In this document: positions 18,302-28,267 of the stretch, piece after piece | How the letters are laid out: each line of letters starts with the position of its first letter | Numbering within the stretch: the stretch's first letter is position 1 | Assembly (NCBI RefSeq): GCF_008364685.1 | Contig: NZ_VTTL01000010.1 | Span: forward strand, 1-64,000 | DNA from: Xanthobacter oligotrophicus | GTDB taxonomy: Bacteria > Pseudomonadota > Alphaproteobacteria > Rhizobiales > Xanthobacteraceae | Direction: 5' to 3' | Length of the DNA: 64,000 nt | Made by a program: the position numbers and the translations under genes | Notes under the pieces: model-generated | What the model was told of the DNA's origin: nothing | The model's database searches: none | What the model saw: the letters and a program-made list of their open reading frames with translations, nothing else

Positions 18302-20296
18302 CTATGCGCCCCAAGCGTCAATGATTTGGCGCAGAGGAAACGGAGCTCTTTCCTTCGACCATTCGTGGTACGGCGCTGCCGTCTGGCTATAGGGGCCAGG
18401 CTCCGGTCGATCGAACTGAACCCGCGCCGGGATATGGAACGCGCTTCCGAAAACGATCGCCTCGCCCGACGACAAAATCGTCACCTGATCGAGCAAACGC
18501 CGCGCCTGCATCGGGATGATGCGTCGGAAATGGTCGATGTCGTCCGGGTTCTGCAGACGATGGCTGATGAAGTTGGCACACTGGCTGATAATTGTCTGGC
18601 TGATCTCGCTCGGTCGCTGGCTGGCGATGATCAGTGAGAGGCCAAACTTCCGTCCCTCCTTGGCGATACGCTCATAGGCGAGACGTGCGAGGCGATGGCC
18701 GCGGTCTTCGTCCGATCGCGCCGGCCGCGCGTAGTTGTGCGCCTCCTCCAGGACGAGCACCCAAGGATGCTTATAGCGTGATGCCGCCGGCAATCGCTCC
18801 CTTGCCTCGAGGAGTACGCGCCCGATGACGGCGCAAGCATAAGGGAGAATCTCGTTTCCCAACATGGATAAGTCGAGCACCGACACCTTAGGCCCGCCCG
18901 CATTTCCGAGACCAAAACGGGAAAACCACGATGCCAGATCCGGGATGCTAGTTTCGGCGTTCTCATAATTGAGAAACGAATGCCAGCGTTTATCGTCGAG
19001 GCGCGTCTTCAACCTCAGTTTCAACGTCGTGAGGTGTGCATCGACCCTTATGGTATCTTCCTTGGACACCGCTCGATTGATCAGGGATGGATCTGTCAAC
19101 GTCGAACGGGAGATGCGCAACGGTGAATCGGCTGTCCGAACGGCAGTCTCGGCGACATGGCTGCCGCCGATGATCTTTGCGCGGATTTCATCCTGGAGCT
19201 TTCGAGCCTCGGCTTCGATCTGAGCAGCATTCGCGAGGACCTCTTGATTGAAACCGGTGATCGCTTTGTGCGATGCGAACAGAGTTTCAAATGAGGCTGT
19301 ATCGATGTCGGAATTCGCCAGATAGCCTACAATCAGATCGCAATATGAACCAGCCGACTTCCGTTGTATCTTTTGGAGATCGGAAAGCAGCTTTTCGATT
19401 GAGCTTAAAGCACTCTGGAATGTATTAAGATTCGAAACCTCATCAGCATTCCCGCCCTTCGCGATCGCCCACCAATCCTTCAGGACCGGCTCCTGCGTTT
19501 GTTCGGCAGCGCTCAACCAAGCGCAGATCTCTTCAGCATTGAGAAACCAGAGTGGAAGGCCGAATTCTTCACCGTTGAGGTAGATGCGATCGGGCAATCG
19601 TGTGACGGTCTTGCCTGTTGGGAATGCCTTTTCATACTCGCCATTAATGTCGAGGATAAAGACATGCGGCTCCTCGGCGGCACCATCGAGCGCCTTCATC
19701 GCCTTCTGGATCAGGCTGGAAACGGAAAAGGACTTGCCCGAGCCGGTGTTGCCGACGATCGCCAGAGGGCGCGAAAACAGATCGTTGTAGGAGGCGCGCA
19801 CGACATTGCGCGTCTGGCCCGTTGGAAACCCGATTTTCAGGTCGTAGTCGAAGTCCTTGTCATCATAGCCTTCTGGCCTATTGCGCCGCGGCGGAAGCTC
19901 GAACACAGCGCGCAGCACGGCCGGCGATCCGATCTCAGCAGGGGTATCGAGGGTTGGCAGAACGGATATGCCCGGGCTGAAGGAGGCGTCGTCATCAATG
20001 TTCTCGATCGTGCCCAGCAACTGCACGCTGGCGATCCGGCGAGACTTCATCAACTCAAGGCTGAGGTCGTCGCCACTTGCAGGGTCGAAGCTCTCGCGCG
20101 CCTCGAGGTCGGTAATGATGCCGATGACGGTTTCGCCCGCCCCCAATGAAAATGTCAGGTAGGCGTTGATGGCGATCGCGACCTGGACGCCGTCAAGGGT
20201 CGCGCGAAGCGCCGAGCGGGTTTCGGGCAAAAGCTCGACTTTCACCCGAAACCCCTGAACAGCGACGATGTGGCCGACAAGTCTAGGATTATCCAT
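18302..20296 (-). CDS. HerA-family ATPase/translocase of a SIR2-HerA anti-phage system
   Basis: A 664-residue protein. The N-terminal HAS-barrel-like region (VGHIVAVQGFRVKVELLPE) is followed by Walker A AIVGNTGSGKS near 180-189, then ILDINGEYEKAF. The C-terminal core has VLVLEEAHNYARP (Walker B plus catalytic Glu), SLIIASQRPSEISQTIISQC (sensor) and ISHRLQNPDDIDHF, all HerA/FtsK-like signatures. HerA forms hexamers; in SIR2-HerA defence it assembles with the SIR2 NADase. ATG 20296 lies 2 bases after the SIR2 stop; TTG at 20302 overlapping it is an alternative. The relatively low GC content suggests horizontal acquisition. Confidence 0.88.
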   Translation of the reverse strand: MDNPRLVGHIVAVQGFRVKVELLPETRSALRATLDGVQVAIAINAYLTFSLGAGETVIGIITDLEARESFDPASGDDLSLELMKSRRIASVQLLGTIENIDDDASFSPGISVLPTLDTPAEIGSPAVLRAVFELPPRRNRPEGYDDKDFDYDLKIGFPTGQTRNVVRASYNDLFSRPLAIVGNTGSGKSFSVSSLIQKAMKALDGAAEEPHVFILDINGEYEKAFPTGKTVTRLPDRIYLNGEEFGLPLWFLNAEEICAWLSAAEQTQEPVLKDWWAIAKGGNADEVSNLNTFQSALSSIEKLLSDLQKIQRKSAGSYCDLIVGYLANSDIDTASFETLFASHKAITGFNQEVLANAAQIEAEARKLQDEIRAKIIGGSHVAETAVRTADSPLRISRSTLTDPSLINRAVSKEDTIRVDAHLTTLKLRLKTRLDDKRWHSFLNYENAETSIPDLASWFSRFGLGNAGGPKVSVLDLSMLGNEILPYACAVIGRVLLEARERLPAASRYKHPWVLVLEEAHNYARPARSDEDRGHRLARLAYERIAKEGRKFGLSLIIASQRPSEISQTIISQCANFISHRLQNPDDIDHFRRIIPMQARRLLDQVTILSSGEAIVFGSAFHIPARVQFDRPEPGPYSQTAAPYHEWSKERAPFPLRQIIDAWGA

Positions 20297-20298
20297 GG

Positions 20299-21690
20299 TC
20301 AAGCCCCCGTATCGGGTTCGGCGGGCATTGCAGACGAGGCGATCTGCTTTTCAAAACGACGCAGACGCAAGAAATCGTCGAGCCATTGGACGTCGGGCAT
20401 CGCTGACCGCGCAAAATCATCAAAGGTCGCGTGCTTGAACGTGGCAGCCGCAAAGGCTGCGTCGGTCGGGCACAACACGAAAGCGCGCTTGCCAAGGTCC
20501 TTGTACCGCCGGATGCGCTCGACGACCGGGCTCTCCGGATTGGGCTCCACCACCAGCATAACCAGCGACGGGTTGATCAAGGCACTCTCGATGATTCGGC
20601 TGACATGATCGTCGCCGAAGCCGTAGCCGAGGACGAGCAGGAACGTCTGAGGGATGCCGAGGCGCACTTGGAATGATCGGAAGAGATGCGCATACGGCAT
20701 CGTCAGCGTCTGCGTGAACTTATTCGCGGTCGGCAGAATACCGATCGATGCGGTTCCCTCGGCAAGATCAACGAGTGCGGCTGCCTTCTCCTCCGGCTTC
20801 AAGTCCACATAGGCTCGGAACGGCGCGAGGTCGGGGTGCCGCGCCCGCATCTCGCCATCTTGCTCGAACCAGTGAATTGACCCATGCAGCTTGTAAAAAT
20901 GCAGGAACTTGTCGAAGCGCCGGACTCGGCCTTCGGCGACTTCCCCCGGATAATAGACGTCAAGGCCGTAGACGGAGGGATCGAACCGCGCTGCGGCGCG
21001 GCCGGTGAACCCATCGAAATACTGGATGCCGAGCAACTCCAGCGCCTGCTCGAACAGGGTGTCGTAGTTCAACGTGAAAAGATGAGTTCGCCCGAGATTG
21101 CTATCTCGGGCGACGAGCTTGGAGAGAAATGCGAGCTGCGGCGGGGTCTCTCTTATCGACTTCGCCATGGCCTTATCGGGCAAGGACAGCGCGCATTCTG
21201 CGAAAATCGACATGCGCAGATGGTTTACGAACCACTGGAGATCGTCAAAGCTTGGTGCGGGTGTGCTCGGCCAGGTGACACCGGAGAATGGTGCGTCTTT
21301 CGACTGGCCAATGACCAAGGCGTTGGCGACGAAGGATAGCCAAGCTTCGAAACCTAGCGTCGGTTCATCGATAAAATTAGCCAGCCAGACGGCGTCCCTC
21401 CGCGCCTTGATGATGGGGCCGATTGAGGCAGGCACATCCGGGAGGGCCTCGATCGTTTCGAAGACAGCGGTTTCAAGATTCGCCATGGTCTTCCCGCCGG
21501 CTGAAACCGACGTACCGGAACCCGTCAAAACCACGAGGTTTTCCATGCGTAGCCATTCGGAGATCAGAGCTTGGAGGCGAACTCGCCCCTGTTTCTGGTC
21601 AAGCCCAAGCAGGAGATCTCCAGCATTGCCGTCTTCGGTCAGACCGATGAGCTGGTACTCGATGGGTACAGGCGGCGGCGCCATCTTCAT
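20299..21690 (-). CDS. SIR2-domain protein (probable NADase) of an anti-phage system
   Basis: A 463-residue protein with a SIR2-type Rossmann domain. VVLTGSGTSVSAGG (57-61 is GSGTS) binds NAD; FTLNYDTLFE (Asn208, Asp210) and KLHGSIHW (His269, the expected catalytic His) follow; LVLGYGFGDDHVSR (355-362) closes the domain. This SIR2_2-like layout, with a long insert at 130-190 and no zinc-binding Cys cluster, is seen in defence NADases and not in protein deacetylases. ATG 21690 has GGAGGGGG just upstream and overlaps the toxin stop by 4 bases. It is followed directly by HerA. Partner and function are inferred from described SIR2-HerA systems. Confidence 0.85.
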   Translation of the reverse strand: MKMAPPPVPIEYQLIGLTEDGNAGDLLLGLDQKQGRVRLQALISEWLRMENLVVLTGSGTSVSAGGKTMANLETAVFETIEALPDVPASIGPIIKARRDAVWLANFIDEPTLGFEAWLSFVANALVIGQSKDAPFSGVTWPSTPAPSFDDLQWFVNHLRMSIFAECALSLPDKAMAKSIRETPPQLAFLSKLVARDSNLGRTHLFTLNYDTLFEQALELLGIQYFDGFTGRAAARFDPSVYGLDVYYPGEVAEGRVRRFDKFLHFYKLHGSIHWFEQDGEMRARHPDLAPFRAYVDLKPEEKAAALVDLAEGTASIGILPTANKFTQTLTMPYAHLFRSFQVRLGIPQTFLLVLGYGFGDDHVSRIIESALINPSLVMLVVEPNPESPVVERIRRYKDLGKRAFVLCPTDAAFAAATFKHATFDDFARSAMPDVQWLDDFLRLRRFEKQIASSAMPAEPDTGA

Positions 21691-22130
21691 TTTTCCCCCT
21701 CCAGGCCGCCACGCAACGGATTGATGATCTGGAGCCCGGCGAAGTCCTTCTCGTTGTCAGTCACCACGACGCATTCATTCGCACCGGCGACGGCGGCGAT
21801 GATCATGTCGAGTCCGCTACGGGGACGACCCGCCACCTTGCCCTCCGCCATCAGCCGCGCCCAGATCAGGCCGGCCTTGGCGTCGAAGGATAAAATGCGG
21901 CCCGTGAACAGGGCCTGCGGCCCCTCCGGCCCGACAAACCAGGCGTCGAGCGCATCGCGTTTCTTGCCGCGGGGCTTTTCCAGAATGCCACGTCGAATTT
22001 CAGCGACGGTCAATGACGCAATAAACAGGTCCTCGTCGCGCTGTGTTGCCATCCAAGCCAGCAACGACGCCGACGGCTGCGGCTTGACGATATTGCTGAT
22101 GATGTTGGTATCGAGGAGATAGCGCGTCAC
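21687..22130 (-). CDS. VapC-type PIN-domain toxin
   Basis: A 147-residue PIN nuclease: YLLDTNIISN supplies the first acidic residue, LTVAEIRRGI the conserved Glu, RSGLDMIIAAVA the third acidic position, and VVVTDNEKDF the fourth. VapC toxins are Mg2+-dependent RNases that cut tRNA or rRNA. It starts at a GTG (22130) that overlaps the antitoxin stop by 4 bases (GTGA) and ends with a 4-base overlap into the SIR2 gene (ATGA), so translation of antitoxin, toxin and SIR2 is coupled. Length and motifs are normal for an active toxin. Confidence 0.9.
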   Translation of the reverse strand: MTRYLLDTNIISNIVKPQPSASLLAWMATQRDEDLFIASLTVAEIRRGILEKPRGKKRDALDAWFVGPEGPQALFTGRILSFDAKAGLIWARLMAEGKVAGRPRSGLDMIIAAVAGANECVVVTDNEKDFAGLQIINPLRGGLEGEK

Positions 22131-22429
22131 AGATCGACCTTACGCCCCTCTTCACGCGGGCGGGAAAGATCAAGCTCCGCGCCCACCAGCGGCGAGCGGC
22201 GTAAAGCGGTGAGGATGCCGCCGGGCTTGGGTGGTTCGCCAGCGACGACTGTCTTCACGGCCGCGCGAACCTGCTCCGCTTCCGGCCCTTCCTCAGCCAG
22301 ACGACGGGCAAGAGCGCGTATCAGCTCGCGATCGGATTCGAGCGCCATGATCTCGAAGCGCGTGAAGCCGCGCTGCGTCAGACGGGCGCGGTAATTCTGG
22401 ATCGCTCTCTTCTGTGCAGCATTGCCCAT
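22127..22429 (-). CDS. Antitoxin partner of the VapC toxin
   Basis: A 100-residue protein starting MGNAAQKRAIQNYRARLTQRG. The first 45 residues look like a ribbon-helix-helix or short helical DNA-binding domain, and the acidic, proline-containing tail would wrap the toxin. GGAGGG precedes the ATG at 22429. It lies directly upstream of, and overlaps, the PIN toxin. A palindrome suited to autoregulation is 14-33 bases upstream of the start codon. Confidence 0.8.
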   Translation of the reverse strand: MGNAAQKRAIQNYRARLTQRGFTRFEIMALESDRELIRALARRLAEEGPEAEQVRAAVKTVVAGEPPKPGGILTALRRSPLVGAELDLSRPREEGRKVDL

Positions 22430-22442
22430 GGCCACCCTCCAT

Positions 22443-22483
22443 GCTATATCTGGATATATAGCCCAGATTTGTTGTGCAGACAA
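22443..22483 (-). promoter_or_regulatory. TA-type promoter and operator heading the antitoxin-VapC-SIR2-HerA-HEPN operon
   Basis: On the minus strand TTGTCT (22483-22478), 17 bases, then TATATA (22460-22455) gives a good sigma-70 promoter. The inverted repeat GCTATAT (22443-22449), 6-base spacer, ATATAGC (22456-22462) overlaps the -10 box, as expected for autorepression by an antitoxin. No other promoter was spotted before SIR2 or HerA. Confidence 0.65.
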
Positions 22484-22723
22484 GTGAGGACGCGATGGCG
22501 AAACGCGTTTCAGACAGGCTTGGCCAGAGAGCGGATCGCCGCGCCATCCGATGCCGGTATTTTCCGTCTGCTGTGATGCGCTTTTCTACGCCGGATGGCG
22601 CCAGCACCAGCAACAATATGCCGAATGCCGTCGAATACTCTCCGTTGATTTGCGTTGCTTATACTTCGATTCACAACAATCGTGAAGCCGATCAACTTGC
22701 AATCGCTATCGAACGGCGCAACG

Positions 22724-22909
22724 ATGGACCAGGACAAACGCCAGCAGCAAAGGAGCGCGCTTCGGCTCGTCGAGCCGGAACTGTCGCTCGTGCGCCGCGG
22801 CGACGGTCCCGACCCGCGCCTGAGCGAGTTGGCTCGCCTGCTCGCCCGTCGTGCTGCGCGGGAGGTGTTCGAAGAGCAGATGAAGGAACGCAGCACGACG
22901 CGCTCCTGA
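22724..22909 (+). CDS. Small charged protein preceding the recombinase
   Basis: A 61-residue helical protein (MDQDKRQQQRSALRLVEPEL, then RLSELARLLARRAAREVFEEQ). It ends 19 bases before the recombinase start on the same strand. No strong ribosome binding site is visible for the ATG at 22724, and no family name was recalled. Short helical proteins at this position are often seen before large serine recombinases and may be accessory DNA-binding factors, but that is inference. Confidence 0.5.
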   Translation: MDQDKRQQQRSALRLVEPELSLVRRGDGPDPRLSELARLLARRAAREVFEEQMKERSTTRS

Positions 22910-22928
22910 CACCTCAGGAGAGTGCGCT

Positions 22929-24716
<1,788 letters not shown>

Positions 24717-24822
24717 TCAAATGTCGAGCCGGCGAACCGCCCGTCGACGAGGCGTATGTAGCAACCCTCGTTCCCGATTGAAAGGGCTGGCGCGGAAATA
24801 ATGCCTGTGAGCGTACCGCCCT

Positions 24823-25818
24823 GTGGACGACGCGTCTTCCACCGACCCGGCCGCTCCCGCGCCAGCCCTTGCCAGTCCTCGGAAAACGCCCAGGATGGGC
24901 GGCAAGCAAAAGCGGGGGAGACGGCCGGTGGGAATTTCAGACATCGATGCGCTGCGCGCGATCCTCGCCGCAAGCCCGCGGCCCCAGACCCTCGCCGAGC
25001 GACGCGCGCGGATGGAAGAGGTCACCGCCATCGACCCCATCGATCCCGACATCGTGGTGACGCCCGTGGATGCGGGCGGCGTGCCGGGGGAATGGTCGCT
25101 GGCGCCGGGGGCGGATCCGGCGCGGGTGCTGCTGTTCCTGCATGGCGGCGGCTATTCCTCAGGCTCGCTGAAGAGCCATCGCACCATGGTGACGGGGGTG
25201 GGCCGGGCGGCCGGCATCCGCACTCTCGCCATCGCCTACCGCCTCGCGCCGGAGCATCCCTTTCCCGCCGCGCTGGACGATGCCGAGGCGGCCTATGGCT
25301 TCCTGCTGGCGCAGGGCTATGCGGCGCATCACATCGCCGTCGGCGGCGACAGCGCGGGCGGCGGGTTGACGCTGGCCCTGTTCCAGAGGCTGCGGGCGAA
25401 GGGCCTGGACTTGCCGGCGTGCGGCTGGCTAGTCTCGCCCTGGGTGGACCTTCACATGAGTGGGGCCAGCATCGATGCGAAGGATGCGGTGGATCCGCTC
25501 ATCCACCGGGCCTATCTCGAAATGCTGGCTGAGGCCTATCTTTCGGGTGGTGGAAGCCGGACAGATCCCCTGGTCAGCCCGCTTCAGGCCGAATTTTCCG
25601 GCCTGCCGCCCATCCTCATCCAGGTGGGATCGGCGGAAACCCTGCTGGACGACGCGGTGCGCATGGCCGGGCGGCTCGGCGCCTGCGACGGGGAGGTGCG
25701 GCTCTCCATCTACCCGCACATGATCCACGCCTGGCCCATCTGGTACCACCGCCTCGCCGACGGGCGCCGCGCGCTGGCCGAGGCCGGCGCCTTCCTGGGC
25801 GAACGGCTCGGCGGCTGA
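24823..25818 (+). CDS. Alpha/beta hydrolase, hormone-sensitive-lipase family
   Basis: Esterase of family IV. The oxyanion-hole motif LFLHGGGYSSGS, the nucleophile elbow GGDSAGGG with catalytic Ser, the late DPLVSPL (Asp) and MIHAWPIW (His) are all present. It prefers short acyl esters by family analogy; the substrate is unknown. The frame can start at GTG 24823 or at ATG 24895 after about 24 low-complexity residues; neither has a strong ribosome binding site, so the N-terminus is uncertain. It is the first core-like gene right of the tRNA. Confidence 0.85.
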   Translation: MDDASSTDPAAPAPALASPRKTPRMGGKQKRGRRPVGISDIDALRAILAASPRPQTLAERRARMEEVTAIDPIDPDIVVTPVDAGGVPGEWSLAPGADPARVLLFLHGGGYSSGSLKSHRTMVTGVGRAAGIRTLAIAYRLAPEHPFPAALDDAEAAYGFLLAQGYAAHHIAVGGDSAGGGLTLALFQRLRAKGLDLPACGWLVSPWVDLHMSGASIDAKDAVDPLIHRAYLEMLAEAYLSGGGSRTDPLVSPLQAEFSGLPPILIQVGSAETLLDDAVRMAGRLGACDGEVRLSIYPHMIHAWPIWYHRLADGRRALAEAGAFLGERLGG

Positions 25819-25821
25819 GGC

Positions 25822-26700
25822 TCAGTCGCCCTCGTCCTCGCTCTCGGACGGCGCCGGCGGCGTCTTGCGTGCCGTCGCCTTGCGCGTCTTGTGGATGGCG
25901 GCCTCGGCGATGCGTATGGTCTTGCGCGCATCCCGTCCGGCGCGGCCTTCCTCCAGCGCGGTGATGGCGCCGTGCAGGGTGGCCAGGTCCTGCCGCGTCA
26001 GGCCGATGCGATGGAAGATGTTGCGCAGGTTGCGGATGGTGGAGGGCGCCTTTTCCGGCGAGCGGAAGAAGCCGGACTGCTCCAGCGCCCCCTCCAGATG
26101 ATCGAAGAAGGCGAGGAGGTCGCCCTTGTCCGCCAGCGGCGAGCGGTCCGGCGGGGCGAAGGGCAGGGCGCCGCCGGTTTCCGCCTTGAACCACTCGTAG
26201 CCGGCCACCGCCACGCACATGGCAAGGTTCAGCGAGGCGAAGGCGGGATTCACCGGCAGGGTGAGGATGGAATCGCACAGCGACACCTCCTCCGTATAGA
26301 GGCCGGTGCGCTCGCGGCCGAACACGAGGGCCACGTCCTCGCCGCCGGCAAGGCGGGAGCGGGCCTCCTGCGCCACCGCGTCGGCGCCGAGCACGGGCTT
26401 GGCCATGCCGCGCTCCCGCGCGGTGGCGGCGAAGGCATAATTAACGCCGGCAAGGGCCGCGCGCAGGTCGGGATAGAGCGTTGCCTCGGCGAGGATGCGG
26501 TCGGCCCCGGCGGAGAAGATGCGCGCCGGCTCGCTGGGCCAGCCCTCGCGCGGGTTCACGATGCGCAGGCGCGAAAGGCCGAAATTGCCCATGGCACGCG
26601 CGGCCGAGCCGATATTCTGGCCCAGCTGCGGCTCCACCAGGATCACCACTGGCCCGCCGGCCACCCATGGTTTCGTGCTGTCGGTACCGGCACCCGGCAT
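25822..26700 (-). CDS. trmJ: tRNA (cytidine/uridine-2'-O)-methyltransferase TrmJ
   Basis: SPOUT-class SAM-dependent enzyme that 2'-O-methylates position 32 of some tRNAs. The knot motifs are visible: VVILVEPQLGQNIGSAARAMGNFG (motif 1), EDVALVFGRERTGLYTEEVSLCD (motif 2) and LPVNPAFASLNLAMCVAVAGYEW (motif 3). The C-terminal helical part ends in a Lys/Ala- and acidic-rich tail. Length 292 residues, somewhat longer than enterobacterial TrmJ. It faces icd across a 261-base divergent intergenic region, and its end faces the hydrolase gene end only 3 bases away. Confidence 0.88.
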   Translation of the reverse strand: MPGAGTDSTKPWVAGGPVVILVEPQLGQNIGSAARAMGNFGLSRLRIVNPREGWPSEPARIFSAGADRILAEATLYPDLRAALAGVNYAFAATARERGMAKPVLGADAVAQEARSRLAGGEDVALVFGRERTGLYTEEVSLCDSILTLPVNPAFASLNLAMCVAVAGYEWFKAETGGALPFAPPDRSPLADKGDLLAFFDHLEGALEQSGFFRSPEKAPSTIRNLRNIFHRIGLTRQDLATLHGAITALEEGRAGRDARKTIRIAEAAIHKTRKATARKTPPAPSESEDEGD

Positions 26701-26961
26701 GTCGTCTCCCGTTTCGCGCTGTTTTGCACGGCACGGGCAGCCAAGTCGAGGGGTGAGGTCAGGCCGAGGTCGAGAGGTAAGGCCGCGCGGTATGCCGAGG
26801 CGTGGGAAATCATCTCACACCAAAGCCGGGGTTTGCGGCTGTTGCACTGCGCCACGCCGGTGCTATAGCGGCGACGCTGAAGGATTTCCCGCACGCGAGC
26901 GCAGGTCGTCCCTTCTCCGCTTTCCCTTTTGGCTCACAGAGCAGTCCTGAAAGGCCGTCCC

Positions 26962-28176
26962 ATGGCGAAGATCAAGGTGGCAAATCCGGTCGTCGAGCTC
27001 GACGGCGACGAGATGACCCGGATCATCTGGCAGTACATCAAGGACAAGCTGATCCACCCCTATCTCGACATCGACCTGGAATATTATGATCTTTCGGTCG
27101 AGAACCGGGACGCCACCAGCGACAAGGTCACGGTTGATGCGGCCAATGCCATCAAGAAGCATGGCGTGGGCGTGAAGTGTGCCACCATCACCCCCGACGA
27201 GGCCCGCGTCGAGGAATTCAAGCTCAAGGAAATGTGGAAGTCGCCCAACGGCACCATCCGCAACATCCTTGGCGGCGTGATCTTCCGCGAGCCCATCATC
27301 TGCAAGAACGTGCCACGCCTGGTGCCGGGTTGGACCAAGCCCATCGTGGTGGGCCGCCATGCCTTCGGCGACCAGTATCGCGCCACCGATTTCAAGGTGC
27401 CGGGCAAGGGCACGCTGACCGTCACCTTCGTGGGTGAGGACGGCACGAAGATCGAGAAGGAAGTGTACAAGTTCCCGGGCGCCGGCGTCGCGCTCTCCAT
27501 GTACAACCTCGACGAATCGATCCGCGAATTCGCCCGCGCCTCGCTGAACTACGGCCTGCTGCGCAACTATCCGGTCTATCTCTCCACGAAGAACACGATC
27601 CTGAAGGCCTATGACGGCCGCTTCAAGGACATCTTCCAGGAGGTCTACGAGGCCGAGTTCAAGGCCGAGTTCGACAAGCGCGGCCTCACCTACGAGCACC
27701 GCCTGATCGACGACATGGTGGCCTCGGCCCTCAAGTGGTCCGGCGGCTATGTGTGGGCCTGCAAGAACTACGACGGCGACGTGCAGTCGGACATCGTGGC
27801 CCAGGGCTTCGGCTCGCTCGGCCTCATGACGTCCGTGCTGATGACGCCGGACGGCCAGACCGTGGAGGCCGAGGCCGCCCACGGCACCGTGACCCGCCAC
27901 TATCGCGAGCACCAGAAGGGCAAGGAGACCTCCACCAACTCCATCGCCTCCATCTTCGCCTGGACCCGCGGCCTGTCCCACCGCGCCAAGCTCGACGGCA
28001 ACGACGAACTGGCCAAGTTCGCCGCGACCCTCGAGAAGGTGTGCGTGGACACGGTGGAAGAAGGCTACATGACGAAGGACCTCGCGCTCCTCGTCGGCGC
28101 CGACCAGAAGTGGCTCTCCACCACCGGCTTCCTCGACAAGATCGCCGAGAACCTCACCAAGGCCACGGCGGCCTGA
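26962..28176 (+). CDS. icd: NADP-dependent isocitrate dehydrogenase
   Basis: Oxidatively decarboxylates isocitrate to 2-oxoglutarate in the TCA cycle, making NADPH. The 404-residue protein begins [21 protein letters not shown], as in the eukaryote-like (type II) bacterial IDH family. It has [10 protein letters not shown], the substrate-binding Ser/Asn/Arg cluster, [38 protein letters not shown] and [26 protein letters not shown] 8 bases upstream supports the ATG at 26962. Monocistronic, with a strong terminator behind it. Confidence 0.96.
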   Translation: MAKIKVANPVVELDGDEMTRIIWQYIKDKLIHPYLDIDLEYYDLSVENRDATSDKVTVDAANAIKKHGVGVKCATITPDEARVEEFKLKEMWKSPNGTIRNILGGVIFREPIICKNVPRLVPGWTKPIVVGRHAFGDQYRATDFKVPGKGTLTVTFVGEDGTKIEKEVYKFPGAGVALSMYNLDESIREFARASLNYGLLRNYPVYLSTKNTILKAYDGRFKDIFQEVYEAEFKAEFDKRGLTYEHRLIDDMVASALKWSGGYVWACKNYDGDVQSDIVAQGFGSLGLMTSVLMTPDGQTVEAEAAHGTVTRHYREHQKGKETSTNSIASIFAWTRGLSHRAKLDGNDELAKFAATLEKVCVDTVEEGYMTKDLALLVGADQKWLSTTGFLDKIAENLTKATAA

Positions 28177-28221
28177 GGTAAGGGGAGGGGGCGGCATCGC
28201 CCCTGATCGACTGTTCCGGAA

Positions 28222-28249
28222 GGGGCCGCAGCGCGGCCCCTTTCTTTTT
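28222..28249 (+). terminator. Rho-independent terminator of icd
   Basis: GGGGCCGC (28222-28229), loop AGC, GCGGCCCC (28233-28240) followed by TTTCTTTTT. It lies 45 bases after the icd stop. Because of the convergent potassium channel gene it may stop transcription from both sides. Confidence 0.9.
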
Positions 28250-28267
28250 GTCTGAACGGACCTGCCC

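Noticed and set aside
20299-21690. SIR2 gene as a protein deacetylase of the CobB type
   Set aside because: It lacks the zinc-binding Cys pairs of deacetylases, has a long insert and is joined to HerA, so an NADase defence role is more likely.
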